58,446 nt of DNA, taken from G020354785 sp964521285. GTDB lineage: Bacteria; Bacteroidota; Bacteroidia; Bacteroidales; UBA10428. How positions within the stretch are numbered: position 1 is the stretch's first letter; the number at the start of each line of letters is the position of its first letter. The stretch covers positions 1-58,446 of the forward strand of contig CAZFQS010000022.1 in assembly GCA_964521285.1 (NCBI GenBank), in the 5' to 3' direction. A program made the position numbers and the translations under genes. The notes under the pieces were generated by a model. That model saw nothing but the letters and a program-made list of their open reading frames with translations. It did no database searches and was not told where the DNA came from. Below, in pieces: positions 1 to 8,822 of the stretch.

Positions 1-3000
1 ATGACGGCATAGGGTGCACGGGAGCGCCAATAGCAGTAGACATATGGGTAGAACCTACACCAAAGATAGTAGGAGTTCCACAGATAGANNNNNNNNNNNN
101 NNNNNNNNNNNNNNNNNNNNNNNNNNNNNNNNNNNNNNNNNNNNNNNNNNNNNNNNNNNNNNNNNNNNNNNNNNNNNNNNNNNNNNNNGAGGCAGGTTCA
201 GAGAATGAAAAATGTACAGGCATAAATGATACAGTAGACATATGGGTAGAACCTACACCAAAGATAGTAGGAGTTCCACAGATAGACACTATATGCAATG
301 ATGACAGGGTAGACATAGAATTAACGAGTGTAAGTGTAGCTACAAGGGAGGTACGTTTCAGGTATAGTCTTGATATACCATATGGAGTAACGGTGAGCAG
401 TGGTCAGCAGACAGGACTTGCTCCGGGCTTTCATATAACAGACAGCATACATAACAGCACAGACACAGCCAAGCTTGTTCAGTTTATAATTACACCTTAT
501 ACAAGGGAGGCAGGTTCAGAGAATGAAAAATGTACAGGCATAAATGATACAGTAGACATATTAGTAGAACCGGAGTTAAAACTTACACTTACTCCGGATA
601 TAGATACTCTTTGTAATAATACTGCAACAGGAATATTAATTTCCAGTCCGACAGAGCCTACTAATCCAATAAGATTTAAGTATATCATTAATCCGGATTT
701 TCCTGATTCATTAGTTTATAATTCAACTGAAATTACGGGATTATTTAAAGGAGAAATAATTGTTGAGGGATTTGATAATATTTCTGACAGGGCACAAAGA
801 GTGATAATTAGCATCACTCCCTATACGGTTGATGGAAATGGTATTGCTCGATGCGAGGGAATACCCAAAACGGCAATTATTTGGATTGAGCCGACACCAA
901 AAGTAACATTCTCTGCTGAGATTGATACAATATGTACAGCTTTAAGAACTTCACTAACACTTACAACTATAACCCAATCATTACAGGAGGTAAGGTTTAA
1001 GTATAATGCAATATACACACCAGTAGATGTTGAAGTCTACTATAACCAGGATACATTTGACCTGGCTCCGGGATTTATGGTTATTGATTCGATAGTTAAT
1101 ACTTCACAAGTACCGCAGCTTGTTGGATTTATTGTGTCACCGTATTTAATAGACTATCTGGGAGTTGAGAAATGTCCCGGTATTATTGATACATCATATG
1201 TATCTGTAGCTCCAGAATTGCAGATAGAAATAGATACTATACGAACATATATTGGCGGAAGAAATATCAGATGTAAAGGTGAGAATAATGGATTTATAAA
1301 GCTTATGCCTGTTGGAGGAATAACCGCATATGATAATTATGATGTATTTGACCTGGGTTATTCCTGGAGTACTGCTGAATCAACCAAAGATATTTATAAC
1401 CTGGCAGCTGGTTCTTATTTTGTTACTGTAAATGATAAATTGAACTGTATTGATTTTGATACAACAAACCTAACTGAACCTGATACATTATTAACTTTTA
1501 TAAACATTATTGACAGTCTTACATGTCTGGGAGCCGATGGTACAATAAATGTTTTAAATTACGGAGGGACGGTCGATTACTGGACAAGATGGACCCTCTT
1601 ACCGGAATTCTATGGAATCCCGGCACCATATATTGCCGATACACTTTATAATATTGTTAATGGTAGATATAGGTTTGAGACTTACGATACAAATGGTTGT
1701 TACTATAATTCCGATACTATATTATGGGAGCCTGATGTTGCATTTATTAACACTACTGTCTCGAATTATGGTGATTATCAGATTAGATGTAAGGGTGAAA
1801 ATAACGGATCAATAGAGATTGGTAATCCGTTAGAAGAATATTTGTTCTTCAGGGTGAGGAGATTAGGCCCTGGCCTTGATACTTCATTTTATAGTGATGC
1901 ACAATTAATAGTATTTGATAGTCTACCCGCCGGTTCATATATGATATCCCATACAAATGGGGAAGGATGTACTGCTGATATCTATGAAGACTTGATGGAA
2001 CCGGATTATGTAGTAGTAGAAGAATCAACTGTTTCAGAGTACCTTGGAGGTTATAATATCAGATGTTTTGGGGATTCGAATGGAAGTATAACACTTGATA
2101 ATATTTCCGGTGGACATGGAAACTTTAGTTACAAATGGTGGAATAATTCAGATACTCTGCCTTTTACAACACCAGGAATTTATGATCTTGTCGCTGATAC
2201 TTACTATGTAAGAATTACGGATCCTTTTACATGCCATACATTTGATACTTTTAAGCTAACAGAACCTACAGATATTCAAATAGCTGTTGACCTCCCACTC
2301 GCTCCTGATGGCATGAATAACTTATCTTGCTACGGGGATACGGACGGATATATAAGATTATCAGTTAGCGGAGGTGATACATCCTTGGGTCCTTATTCAT
2401 ATAACTGGGCGCACGGACCAACTAGCAATGAATTATTAAATATACCCGGGGGGACATATTATGTTACTATTAGTGATGGAATAAATTGTAGCGATTCAGC
2501 CGGAATTACATTAACTGAACCCCCGGAACTGGTTATTAATTCGGTGAATTATTCAGATTACCTGGGATATGGAGTGACATGCTATGACAGTACTAACGGC
2601 TTTATTGAAATTTACCCGGAGGGAGGAGTAAAGAATTATCATTATGTGTGGGAAAGAGACGGAAATGACCTTGGAAGGGATACTTCCAGAATATACGGAC
2701 TTGAATCAGGAATATATGGATTAACAATAACTGATTATAATAGTTGCACTGTAAACTGGAAAGATACCCTTAAATCTCCGTTAGCACTTGAATTAACGGT
2801 TAACACCCGTAATATTGATTGTTCAAGGGAAGATTTTGGAGTTGCCAGGGCAATAGTTACCGGAGGGGCTGGCCAGATATCATATTTATGGTCTAATAAT
2901 GAAATAACTGATAGTATATGGGATCTTGAAGTTGGGATTTATGGAATTACTGCAACAGATGAGAATGGATGTTTTATAACAGGTACAGCAAACATTGGGC

Positions 3001-4025
3001 AGGACCCAATGATAGAAATTCAGATAGATGTTTTAAATGAGATTTCATGTTATGGCTATTCAGATGGCAGGTTAAGAGCTAATCCATCGGCAGGATTTGC
3101 ACCCTACAGTTTTATTTGGGGTGATGAGGACTCTACTACTTCAAGCATTCTTGATAATGTTGGCATGGGTACTTATACGGTTACAGTCACAGATGATAAA
3201 GACTGCAGAGGATCCGCCTCAATAGACGTAACAGCACCAGAGCCGGTATCAGCTGATTTAATTATAGATTCAATATCTTGTTATAGCTATAGTGATGGGG
3301 CAGTAACAATAAATGGTAATAATGGCACAGGACCATATACGTATTATTGGGAAGGCAACTTACTTGAAGGTAATGTTGTTACCGGATTAAGTGCTAATAT
3401 TAAATATATTCTTGAGATTTATGATTCCAGGGATTGTTATTCCGATTCAATTGAAATAGAATTATCACAACCCTATATTTTAACAGTTGAAAAAGATACA
3501 GATAATATTGTAAAACCATTCTGTCCGGATCATTACGGAGGTATCTTAGCATTAAAAATAACCGGAGGAACAGGCCCTTATTTTTATGACTGGGAAGGAT
3601 ATGAATCTCAAGTTGATGCAATTTTGGAAGGGATTAATCAAGGATATTATGCAGTGGAAATTACGGATGCCAATAATTGTATATTTGATACCACTTTCTA
3701 TTTGGATGCTGAATATGAAACTTGTCTTGATATTCCTAATGTATTTACGCCCAATGAAATACCTGATGATAGAAATGATTATTGGGACATAAGATACAGA
3801 GGAGAGGAGGGTATAAGTTTACATGAAATATATCCTGATGCTGAAATAAAAGTATATAACAGGTATGGCAGAATAGTTTTTTCATGTAAAGGCAGTGAAT
3901 GTCCGGATAGATGGGATGGAACATATAATGGCAGGAAACTGCCGATTGATTCATACTTTTATATAATCAAATTAAACAATGGCTCAGGCAAAGTGTATAA
4001 AGGAACAGTTACTATTCTTTATTAG
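1..4025 (+). CDS. Giant PKD-like / SprB-repeat surface protein, T9SS type B cargo (5' truncated)
   Basis: Probable type IX secreted surface adhesin or gliding-type protein. The reading frame is open from the window edge, across the 89-188 gap and on to a TAG at 4023-4025, so the GTG at 393 is not the true start. Before about 1210 come PKD-like modules of 106-107 residues, recognised by repeated WVEP, LAPGF and ITPYT motifs and a Cys near each module end. About ten SprB-type repeats follow (Cys-x-Gly-x-x-(N/D)-G and then a GG turn, for example CKGENNG and CFGDSNG). The last ~100 residues are the CHU_C gliding-motility C-terminal sorting domain: FTPNE, KVYNRYG, WDGTYNG and a final GTVTILY. PorP/SprF lies 176 bases downstream, a pairing typical of such cargo. 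The substrate bound is unknown. Family call is secure; the N-terminus lies outside the window. Confidence 0.9.
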   Translation, partial: DGIGCTGAPIAVDIWVEPTPKIVGVPQIXXXXXXXXXXXXXXXXXXXXXXXXXXXXXXXXXXEAGSENEKCTGINDTVDIWVEPTPKIVGVPQIDTICNDDRVDIELTSVSVATREVRFRYSLDIPYGVTVSSGQQTGLAPGFHITDSIHNSTDTAKLVQFIITPYTREAGSENEKCTGINDTVDILVEPELKLTLTPDIDTLCNNTATGILISSPTEPTNPIRFKYIINPDFPDSLVYNSTEITGLFKGEIIVEGFDNISDRAQRVIISITPYTVDGNGIARCEGIPKTAIIWIEPTPKVTFSAEIDTICTALRTSLTLTTITQSLQEVRFKYNAIYTPVDVEVYYNQDTFDLAPGFMVIDSIVNTSQVPQLVGFIVSPYLIDYLGVEKCPGIIDTSYVSVAPELQIEIDTIRTYIGGRNIRCKGENNGFIKLMPVGGITAYDNYDVFDLGYSWSTAESTKDIYNLAAGSYFVTVNDKLNCIDFDTTNLTEPDTLLTFINIIDSLTCLGADGTINVLNYGGTVDYWTRWTLLPEFYGIPAPYIADTLYNIVNGRYRFETYDTNGCYYNSDTILWEPDVAFINTTVSNYGDYQIRCKGENNGSIEIGNPLEEYLFFRVRRLGPGLDTSFYSDAQLIVFDSLPAGSYMISHTNGEGCTADIYEDLMEPDYVVVEESTVSEYLGGYNIRCFGDSNGSITLDNISGGHGNFSYKWWNNSDTLPFTTPGIYDLVADTYYVRITDPFTCHTFDTFKLTEPTDIQIAVDLPLAPDGMNNLSCYGDTDGYIRLSVSGGDTSLGPYSYNWAHGPTSNELLNIPGGTYYVTISDGINCSDSAGITLTEPPELVINSVNYSDYLGYGVTCYDSTNGFIEIYPEGGVKNYHYVWERDGNDLGRDTSRIYGLESGIYGLTITDYNSCTVNWKDTLKSPLALELTVNTRNIDCSREDFGVARAIVTGGAGQISYLWSNNEITDSIWDLEVGIYGITATDENGCFITGTANIGQDPMIEIQIDVLNEISCYGYSDGRLRANPSAGFAPYSFIWGDEDSTTSSILDNVGMGTYTVTVTDDKDCRGSASIDVTAPEPVSADLIIDSISCYSYSDGAVTINGNNGTGPYTYYWEGNLLEGNVVTGLSANIKYILEIYDSRDCYSDSIEIELSQPYILTVEKDTDNIVKPFCPDHYGGILALKITGGTGPYFYDWEGYESQVDAILEGINQGYYAVEITDANNCIFDTTFYLDAEYETCLDIPNVFTPNEIPDDRNDYWDIRYRGEEGISLHEIYPDAEIKVYNRYGRIVFSCKGSECPDRWDGTYNGRKLPIDSYFYIIKLNNGSGKVYKGTVTILY
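89..188. other. Assembly gap (100 N) inside the PKD-like repeats
   Basis: Exactly 100 N, the conventional placeholder for a gap of unknown size. Bases 34-88 before the gap are identical to 232-286 after it, so the gap sits in a near-identical tandem repeat that probably could not be assembled. The frame is kept across the gap at this nominal length. Confidence 0.95.
189..561 (+). repeat. Near-identical tandem repeat units in the PKD-like region
   Basis: Bases 189-243 are identical to 507-561 (55 bases), an offset of 318 bases or 106 codons, matching the PKD-like module length. Modules downstream of 561 have diverged at the DNA level but keep a 107-residue spacing, so the 5' units look recently duplicated or homogenised. 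Confidence 0.85.
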
Positions 4026-4126
4026 AAGAATCAGGATAGCTTAAATCGACTTGTGATAGTGCTTTATTATAAGTTTAATCTACTAAATCATAATTCAAAT
4101 CCTATAATAAAACCATAAAACTTTTA

Positions 4127-4156
4127 TTGTTACTTTACGTATTATATATAATTTAG
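4127..4156 (+). promoter_or_regulatory. Candidate Bacteroidota-type promoter for the PorP gene
   Basis: TTG at 4127-4129, a 19-base spacer, then TAATTTAG at 4149-4156, one base off the TAnnTTTG -7 consensus. Transcription would begin about 40 bases before the start codon at 4202. Pattern match only. Confidence 0.4.
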
Positions 4157-4201
4157 GCTAATTTTTAGCTAATATGTTGTTTTACACTCCTTAAAAAGGG
4201 G

Positions 4202-5248
4202 ATGAAAAATTATTTAATTAATATATTATTTCTGGGCTTATTATTAAATGCCCTGGATATGCGTGGACAGCAAATGCCACGTTATAGCCAGTATATAATG
4301 AATGAATTCTTAATAAATCCTGCTGTGGCAGGGTATGACGGACGTACAAGTTTGAATATTAGTGCGCGTAAAGAATTATTAGGATTTATAAGTAATACAC
4401 CTGAAACCTATTCCTTCAGTGCACAGTCAAGAATATTGAAAAAAGGATTTTCTATTAGGCCAGGATTTTTAGGGGGAACTTCTTTCAAACCCACTTCAAA
4501 GGGTAGAGTCGGACTGGGAGTTAATTTTTTAAAGGATGTTAATGTAGCAATGAACAGAACAGGATTTCAGTTTACGTATGCATATCATATATTTATAAGA
4601 AATTCTCAGCTTTCATTAGGTTTGGCAGGTTCAATTTTTCAATTTAAGGTTAACGGGGATGATTTTGTATATAAAGACCCGAATGATATAGTTATTGATG
4701 GTTTAACAAATGGTATAATTGTGCCGGATGCAAATTTCGGAGTTAATTTAATGACTCAGAATTATCATGTAGGTCTGGCAGTAGCACAGCTATTTAAGTC
4801 ATCTATACAATTTGGGAAATACACTGATTTTAATGACAAAAATTCTACTCCTTTTACCAGGCACTATTATATTTTAGGAGCTTACCGGATGGCATTTTTC
4901 AGAAAACCTCAATGGGAAGTCGAATATTCCTCCCTGATAAGAGTTACTAAACTAACCTTTAAGCAGGATGATAAGGATGTAAGATATACAGCTGACCTTT
5001 CAGTAAAGTTATTATTTCAGAGGCAATACTGGGCAGGATTATCTTTCAGGACATCAGAAGAGCTACTCTCAAATAATAAAGAATTGGTATTAATACTGGG
5101 TGTTAAACTCAACCGTTACTATATAGGTTACGCATTTGATTATGGATTAAATAATTTATCCCGCTATACCGTTGGATCACATGAAATAACCCTTTCACTT
5201 AAATTTGGGGATACTTCGCGGCGATATCGCTGGCTGGAAAGGTATTGA
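4202..5248 (+). CDS. PorP/SprF family type IX secretion outer-membrane protein
   Basis: Outer-membrane beta-barrel of the PorP/SprF family, which helps type B T9SS cargo reach or attach to the surface. The 348-residue protein begins with a signal peptide (hydrophobic stretch to about residue 20) and then the family hallmark QMPRYSQYIMN...FLINPAVAGY. The rest is alternating beta-strand sequence ending in SLKFGD, as expected for a barrel. An AGGGG stretch precedes the ATG. It follows the giant SprB-type protein by 176 bases and probably serves that cargo. Length is normal for the family. The individual name (porP or sprF) cannot be assigned because several paralogues occur per genome, including a second one at 42910-43794. 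Confidence 0.9.
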   Translation: MKNYLINILFLGLLLNALDMRGQQMPRYSQYIMNEFLINPAVAGYDGRTSLNISARKELLGFISNTPETYSFSAQSRILKKGFSIRPGFLGGTSFKPTSKGRVGLGVNFLKDVNVAMNRTGFQFTYAYHIFIRNSQLSLGLAGSIFQFKVNGDDFVYKDPNDIVIDGLTNGIIVPDANFGVNLMTQNYHVGLAVAQLFKSSIQFGKYTDFNDKNSTPFTRHYYILGAYRMAFFRKPQWEVEYSSLIRVTKLTFKQDDKDVRYTADLSVKLLFQRQYWAGLSFRTSEELLSNNKELVLILGVKLNRYYIGYAFDYGLNNLSRYTVGSHEITLSLKFGDTSRRYRWLERY

Positions 5249-5295
5249 AAAGCCTTTATCTTGTCCCATTCTCTAAAGGAAAAAATAATAGTAAT

Positions 5296-5327
5296 TTTGT
5301 TGTATCTCAAAAAAATGTTAATATTTG
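5296..5327 (+). promoter_or_regulatory. Candidate promoter of the surface-glycan operon
   Basis: TTTG at 5296-5299, a 20-base spacer and AATATTTG at 5320-5327, close to the Bacteroidota -33/-7 pattern. It lies 28 bases before the first gene of the operon. No experiment supports it. Confidence 0.4.
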
Positions 5328-5354
5328 GGATTATTTATTATAAAGGACATGTGA

Positions 5355-6542
5355 ATGAATATTTTAATGGTTCTGGAAAAGGAGTTTCCCCCGGATGAAA
5401 GAGTGGAAAAGGAAGCATATTCGCTTTCTCTGGCAGGCAACAAAATTATTATAGCATGTTACACTTTAACAGATAAGCCACAGATCGAAGATTTTAAATA
5501 TTTCAAAGTTATTAGAAAACCTATTTCAAAGCTAATTTATAAAAGCAGTGCGGCAAGTTTATTATTACCCTTTTATTTCCGGTTCTGGAATAAATACCTG
5601 GATCGAATTATTGAAGAGGAGAAAATCAATATTATTCATATTCATGATCTGCCACTAACAAAAACAGGGTATAAGTTATGTAATAAATATGGATTGAAAC
5701 TGGTTTGTGACCAGCATGAATATTATAGTAACTGGATTATTTATACGGCACATTATAATACCTTTATTGGTAAAATAATCAGGCGCTTAAGTAACTGGAG
5801 TAAATACGAAGAAAAATATCTGAAGAAGGCAGATCTGGTAATTACAATAGAGGAACCGCTGAGAAAAGTATATATCGATAAAATAAAAATTAATCCGGAT
5901 AAAATAATTAAAATTCCTAATACTCCCTTAAAAAGAGTATTTAATGTGGGTAATATAAAACAAAATATACTTGAGAATTATAAAAATGATTATGTAATTT
6001 TTTATGCCGGGGGGATAGATATACTCCGCGGTATAGATATGGTCATTAATGCCTTGCCAGTAATAAAGAATATTATACCTAACATAAAATTTGTCCTTGC
6101 AGGACAAATACAAAAAGGATTTGACCTGATGGATATTGCGAAGAAAAACAATGTTGATGAATTGGTATCATTTTTAGGATGGATACCTGTGGAGGATTTG
6201 CCTTCCTATATGTTTGCCAGTAAGATATGTGTTTTTACTCCCCCTGTTAACAGAGATGAAATAAATAAAACAATAGCCACTAAAATATATCAGTACGCAT
6301 CAATGGGCAAACCAATACTGGTTAGCAAAGCTGAATTAATGAAACAGTTCGTTGAAAGTAATAAAATAGGATATTCAGCCAGTAATTATAAAGAATTCGC
6401 TGATAAAGTCATTTATTTATATAATAATCCGATAGAATACAATATAATATCTGAAAATTGTCTAAAGATATCGGGGAAATATCACTGGGAACAAACTATT
6501 AATCAGTTAACAGAGTTCTACAATACAAAATTGGTTAAATAA
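5355..6542 (+). CDS. Glycosyltransferase family 4 protein
   Basis: A 395-residue GT-B fold glycosyltransferase expected to add one sugar from a nucleotide sugar to a growing surface glycan at the inner face of the membrane. The N-terminal domain begins MNILMVLEKEFPPDERVEKEA, a common GT4 opening. The C-terminal donor-binding domain has FYAGGID, then LAGQI, FLGWIP and a stretch around EINKTIATKIYQYASMGKP that replaces the usual GT4 E-x7-E region. It is first in the operon and ends 6 bases before the deacetylase gene. The donor and acceptor cannot be read from sequence. Confidence 0.85.
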   Translation: MNILMVLEKEFPPDERVEKEAYSLSLAGNKIIIACYTLTDKPQIEDFKYFKVIRKPISKLIYKSSAASLLLPFYFRFWNKYLDRIIEEEKINIIHIHDLPLTKTGYKLCNKYGLKLVCDQHEYYSNWIIYTAHYNTFIGKIIRRLSNWSKYEEKYLKKADLVITIEEPLRKVYIDKIKINPDKIIKIPNTPLKRVFNVGNIKQNILENYKNDYVIFYAGGIDILRGIDMVINALPVIKNIIPNIKFVLAGQIQKGFDLMDIAKKNNVDELVSFLGWIPVEDLPSYMFASKICVFTPPVNRDEINKTIATKIYQYASMGKPILVSKAELMKQFVESNKIGYSASNYKEFADKVIYLYNNPIEYNIISENCLKISGKYHWEQTINQLTEFYNTKLVK

Positions 6543-6548
6543 CTTTTA

Positions 6549-7922
6549 ATGAAAGGTAGTTTAAATAATAATCATATTGAGTATCTATTCTTTCATTTAA
6601 ATAATATTTTTAATTTACATGATGAAATAAAGAGAAGAATAGTATTTATTAGTGACTTTACTGATATTGAAAAATATAATGACAGGATAATATTTCATTT
6701 GTCTCCCCAGGACATTGATATGAAAAGAGTAAAACGGGTTGATAATATTCCATTGCTCTTTCCCTTATCTGATAGAAATGAAATATTTTATTTTAAAAAT
6801 AACAATCTTATTTTTTCTGATGATATTCTAAAATCAGCCTTTTATTTGCTTTCAGGATATCAGGAATATGGTTCCAAAGAAAGGGATGATTTAGGAAGAT
6901 TTCCATATAAAGCATCCATTCAAAAAGAATTAGAGATAATACTCAAACCTGTTGTTAATTATTATTTTAACTATATCGCACAGGGGATAAGGTTATATTG
7001 TGAAAAAGCAAATATAAAATTCGAAGAGAAAAAATTATTTGAGACTTTCGGATTTGCGCTGACTCATGATATTGATCGGATAGATAAATATGACTGGTAC
7101 TATAATGGATATAAAATAAAGGAATTGCTTGGTCTTGTGAAAACGAATTTACCAAAATCAAAAATCCTTAGACTTTTAATTAAAGGATTGTTGGGCAATT
7201 TAAGACTCTTAAGTGATAATAATCCATACTGGAACTTTTCTTTTCTTCAAGAGGTTGAAGCTAAATATGGTGTAAAAGCATCGTACTTTTTTCTTCCTAA
7301 AGATACAATGCATACTGACGCTTATTATGATCTGGAAGAAGAAAGATTAGTCCGGCTTTATAACGAATTAATTGATAACGGCCATGAAATTGGTTTGCAT
7401 GGCACTGTAGGTTCTTCAGGTTCACTTGAAAAGATGAAAAGAGACTACAACAGGATTGCACGTGTTATTCCTCAGAAAGTACTTGGAATAAGACAGCATA
7501 GATTAAATTATGTGCATCCCTGTACTTTAAGGTATCAATGTGAAACTGGACTGGGCTATGATAATACTTTAGGTTTTGCTTCCCATGAGGGTTTCAGAAA
7601 TTCTTATTGTCTGCCTTTTAAACTTTATGATTTTGAGAAGGATAAAATTATCGATATTTGGGAGTTTCCGTTGAATGTGATGGATATCACCTTATTTGCT
7701 TATCAGAGATATAAATATGATGATGCTATAAAAGGCATTCGGACTTTAGTTCAAGAAATAAAAAAAATGCATGGTATTTTTACTCTTTTATGGCATAATA
7801 GCTTTTTTGATGAAATCGTATATTCAGGGGTAACAAAATTTTATTTTGAATTATTAGGAATTATTAAAAACGAAAATCCTGTTAACGTCCTGTTTAAGGA
7901 TTTATTAAAGAAATTGCCATGA
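6549..7922 (+). CDS. Polysaccharide deacetylase family protein (NodB-like C-terminal part)
   Basis: A 457-residue protein. The N-terminal ~165 residues are not recognised. The C-terminal part resembles the NodB/polysaccharide deacetylase fold: THDID at 172-176 provides the catalytic/metal Asp pair, GHEIGLHG resembles the metal-His region, and LLWHNSFFDE near the end resembles the final His motif. Enzymes of this fold remove N- or O-acetyl groups from sugars. The long form with an N-terminal extension is often seen in Bacteroidota glycan clusters. The stop overlaps the next start by 4 bases, so translation is probably coupled. Substrate unknown. Confidence 0.75.
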   Translation: MKGSLNNNHIEYLFFHLNNIFNLHDEIKRRIVFISDFTDIEKYNDRIIFHLSPQDIDMKRVKRVDNIPLLFPLSDRNEIFYFKNNNLIFSDDILKSAFYLLSGYQEYGSKERDDLGRFPYKASIQKELEIILKPVVNYYFNYIAQGIRLYCEKANIKFEEKKLFETFGFALTHDIDRIDKYDWYYNGYKIKELLGLVKTNLPKSKILRLLIKGLLGNLRLLSDNNPYWNFSFLQEVEAKYGVKASYFFLPKDTMHTDAYYDLEEERLVRLYNELIDNGHEIGLHGTVGSSGSLEKMKRDYNRIARVIPQKVLGIRQHRLNYVHPCTLRYQCETGLGYDNTLGFASHEGFRNSYCLPFKLYDFEKDKIIDIWEFPLNVMDITLFAYQRYKYDDAIKGIRTLVQEIKKMHGIFTLLWHNSFFDEIVYSGVTKFYFELLGIIKNENPVNVLFKDLLKKLP

Positions 7923-8809
7923 AAAAATTAGAAAAAATTGTGCCTGTGGATGAATTATACTGGCTAATAAAATTCGGGAAATCAAAAAGAAAATGTAATA
8001 TTTATGATCTTCGTGCTGATAATTTTAGTGGAATTGAAACGCCCGTTTTTTTCTTATCTACAGGCAGATGTGGTACTAAATGGTTTAGTACACTGATTTC
8101 TTTTGATAAAAGTGTGAGGGTTTTACATAATCCTGTTCCTAATCTGGGAAGCCAGGGTAAGGTAGTCTATGAAATATTTATAAATAATGACTGGAATTTA
8201 GATGAGAACTATTTAAGGATAATAAAAGAGATATATCTTACTGCCAGGGAACAGCATTTAAGATATTCATTCAAGACAAATAAAAGAATAATTGAGACCA
8301 ATAATAATATAACCTTTTTTGCCCCTGTTCTGTCAGTTTTATTTCCGAATGCAAAATTTATTCATCTGTATCGGGACCCTGGAGGTTTTGTACGTTCCGG
8401 TATAATAAGAGGATGGTTTACTGAGAAATATAATTCAATTTTTAAAATCAATCCTACAGAAATAAATCCTTTAAATAAGGATTGGGATAAAATGAACCAG
8501 CTTCAAAAAATAAGCTGGATTTGGGCAGAAACTAACAGTTTTATTGAAAGGTTTAAAGGATTAACAGCTAAAGAAAGGATATTGAATTTTAATTTTAATG
8601 AGATATCCAGCATTCAAAAAATAATGGAACTACTTAATTTTTGTGATGTAAATATCAGTGAAAGAAAAATACATAAAATTTTAGGCAGGAAGGAAAATAC
8701 ACAACCTGATTCGTCTTTCCCCAGGTACCCTGAATGGTCGCATAATCAAAAGCAGGAATTAAAAGCTATATGTGCGCCACTTGCAGATAAATATAATTAT
8801 AGCCTTTAA
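7919..8809 (+). CDS. Sulfotransferase-like protein
   Basis: A 296-residue P-loop protein of the PAPS-dependent sulfotransferase superfamily. The 5'-phosphosulfate loop is FFLSTGRCGTKWFST at about 44-58, and the 3'-phosphate site is FIHLYRDPGGFVRSG with its conserved Arg and Ser. These enzymes move sulfate from PAPS to a hydroxyl or amine, here plausibly on a sugar of the glycan built by this operon. Its ATG overlaps the deacetylase stop. An RYPEWSHNQ motif lies near the C-terminus. Substrate is inferred from context only. Confidence 0.75.
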   Translation: MKKLEKIVPVDELYWLIKFGKSKRKCNIYDLRADNFSGIETPVFFLSTGRCGTKWFSTLISFDKSVRVLHNPVPNLGSQGKVVYEIFINNDWNLDENYLRIIKEIYLTAREQHLRYSFKTNKRIIETNNNITFFAPVLSVLFPNAKFIHLYRDPGGFVRSGIIRGWFTEKYNSIFKINPTEINPLNKDWDKMNQLQKISWIWAETNSFIERFKGLTAKERILNFNFNEISSIQKIMELLNFCDVNISERKIHKILGRKENTQPDSSFPRYPEWSHNQKQELKAICAPLADKYNYSL

Positions 8810-8822
8810 ATTGTTAATTTAT

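Noticed and set aside
14..208. Open frame across the first N gap in a different frame
   Set aside because: It depends on the placeholder Ns. The frame that matches the PKD-like modules on both sides is another one.
8772..8822. Upstream extension of the toroid protein
   Set aside because: It would overlap the sulfotransferase coding end, and the 17 added residues do not look like part of the protein; the ATG at 8823 has normal operon spacing.
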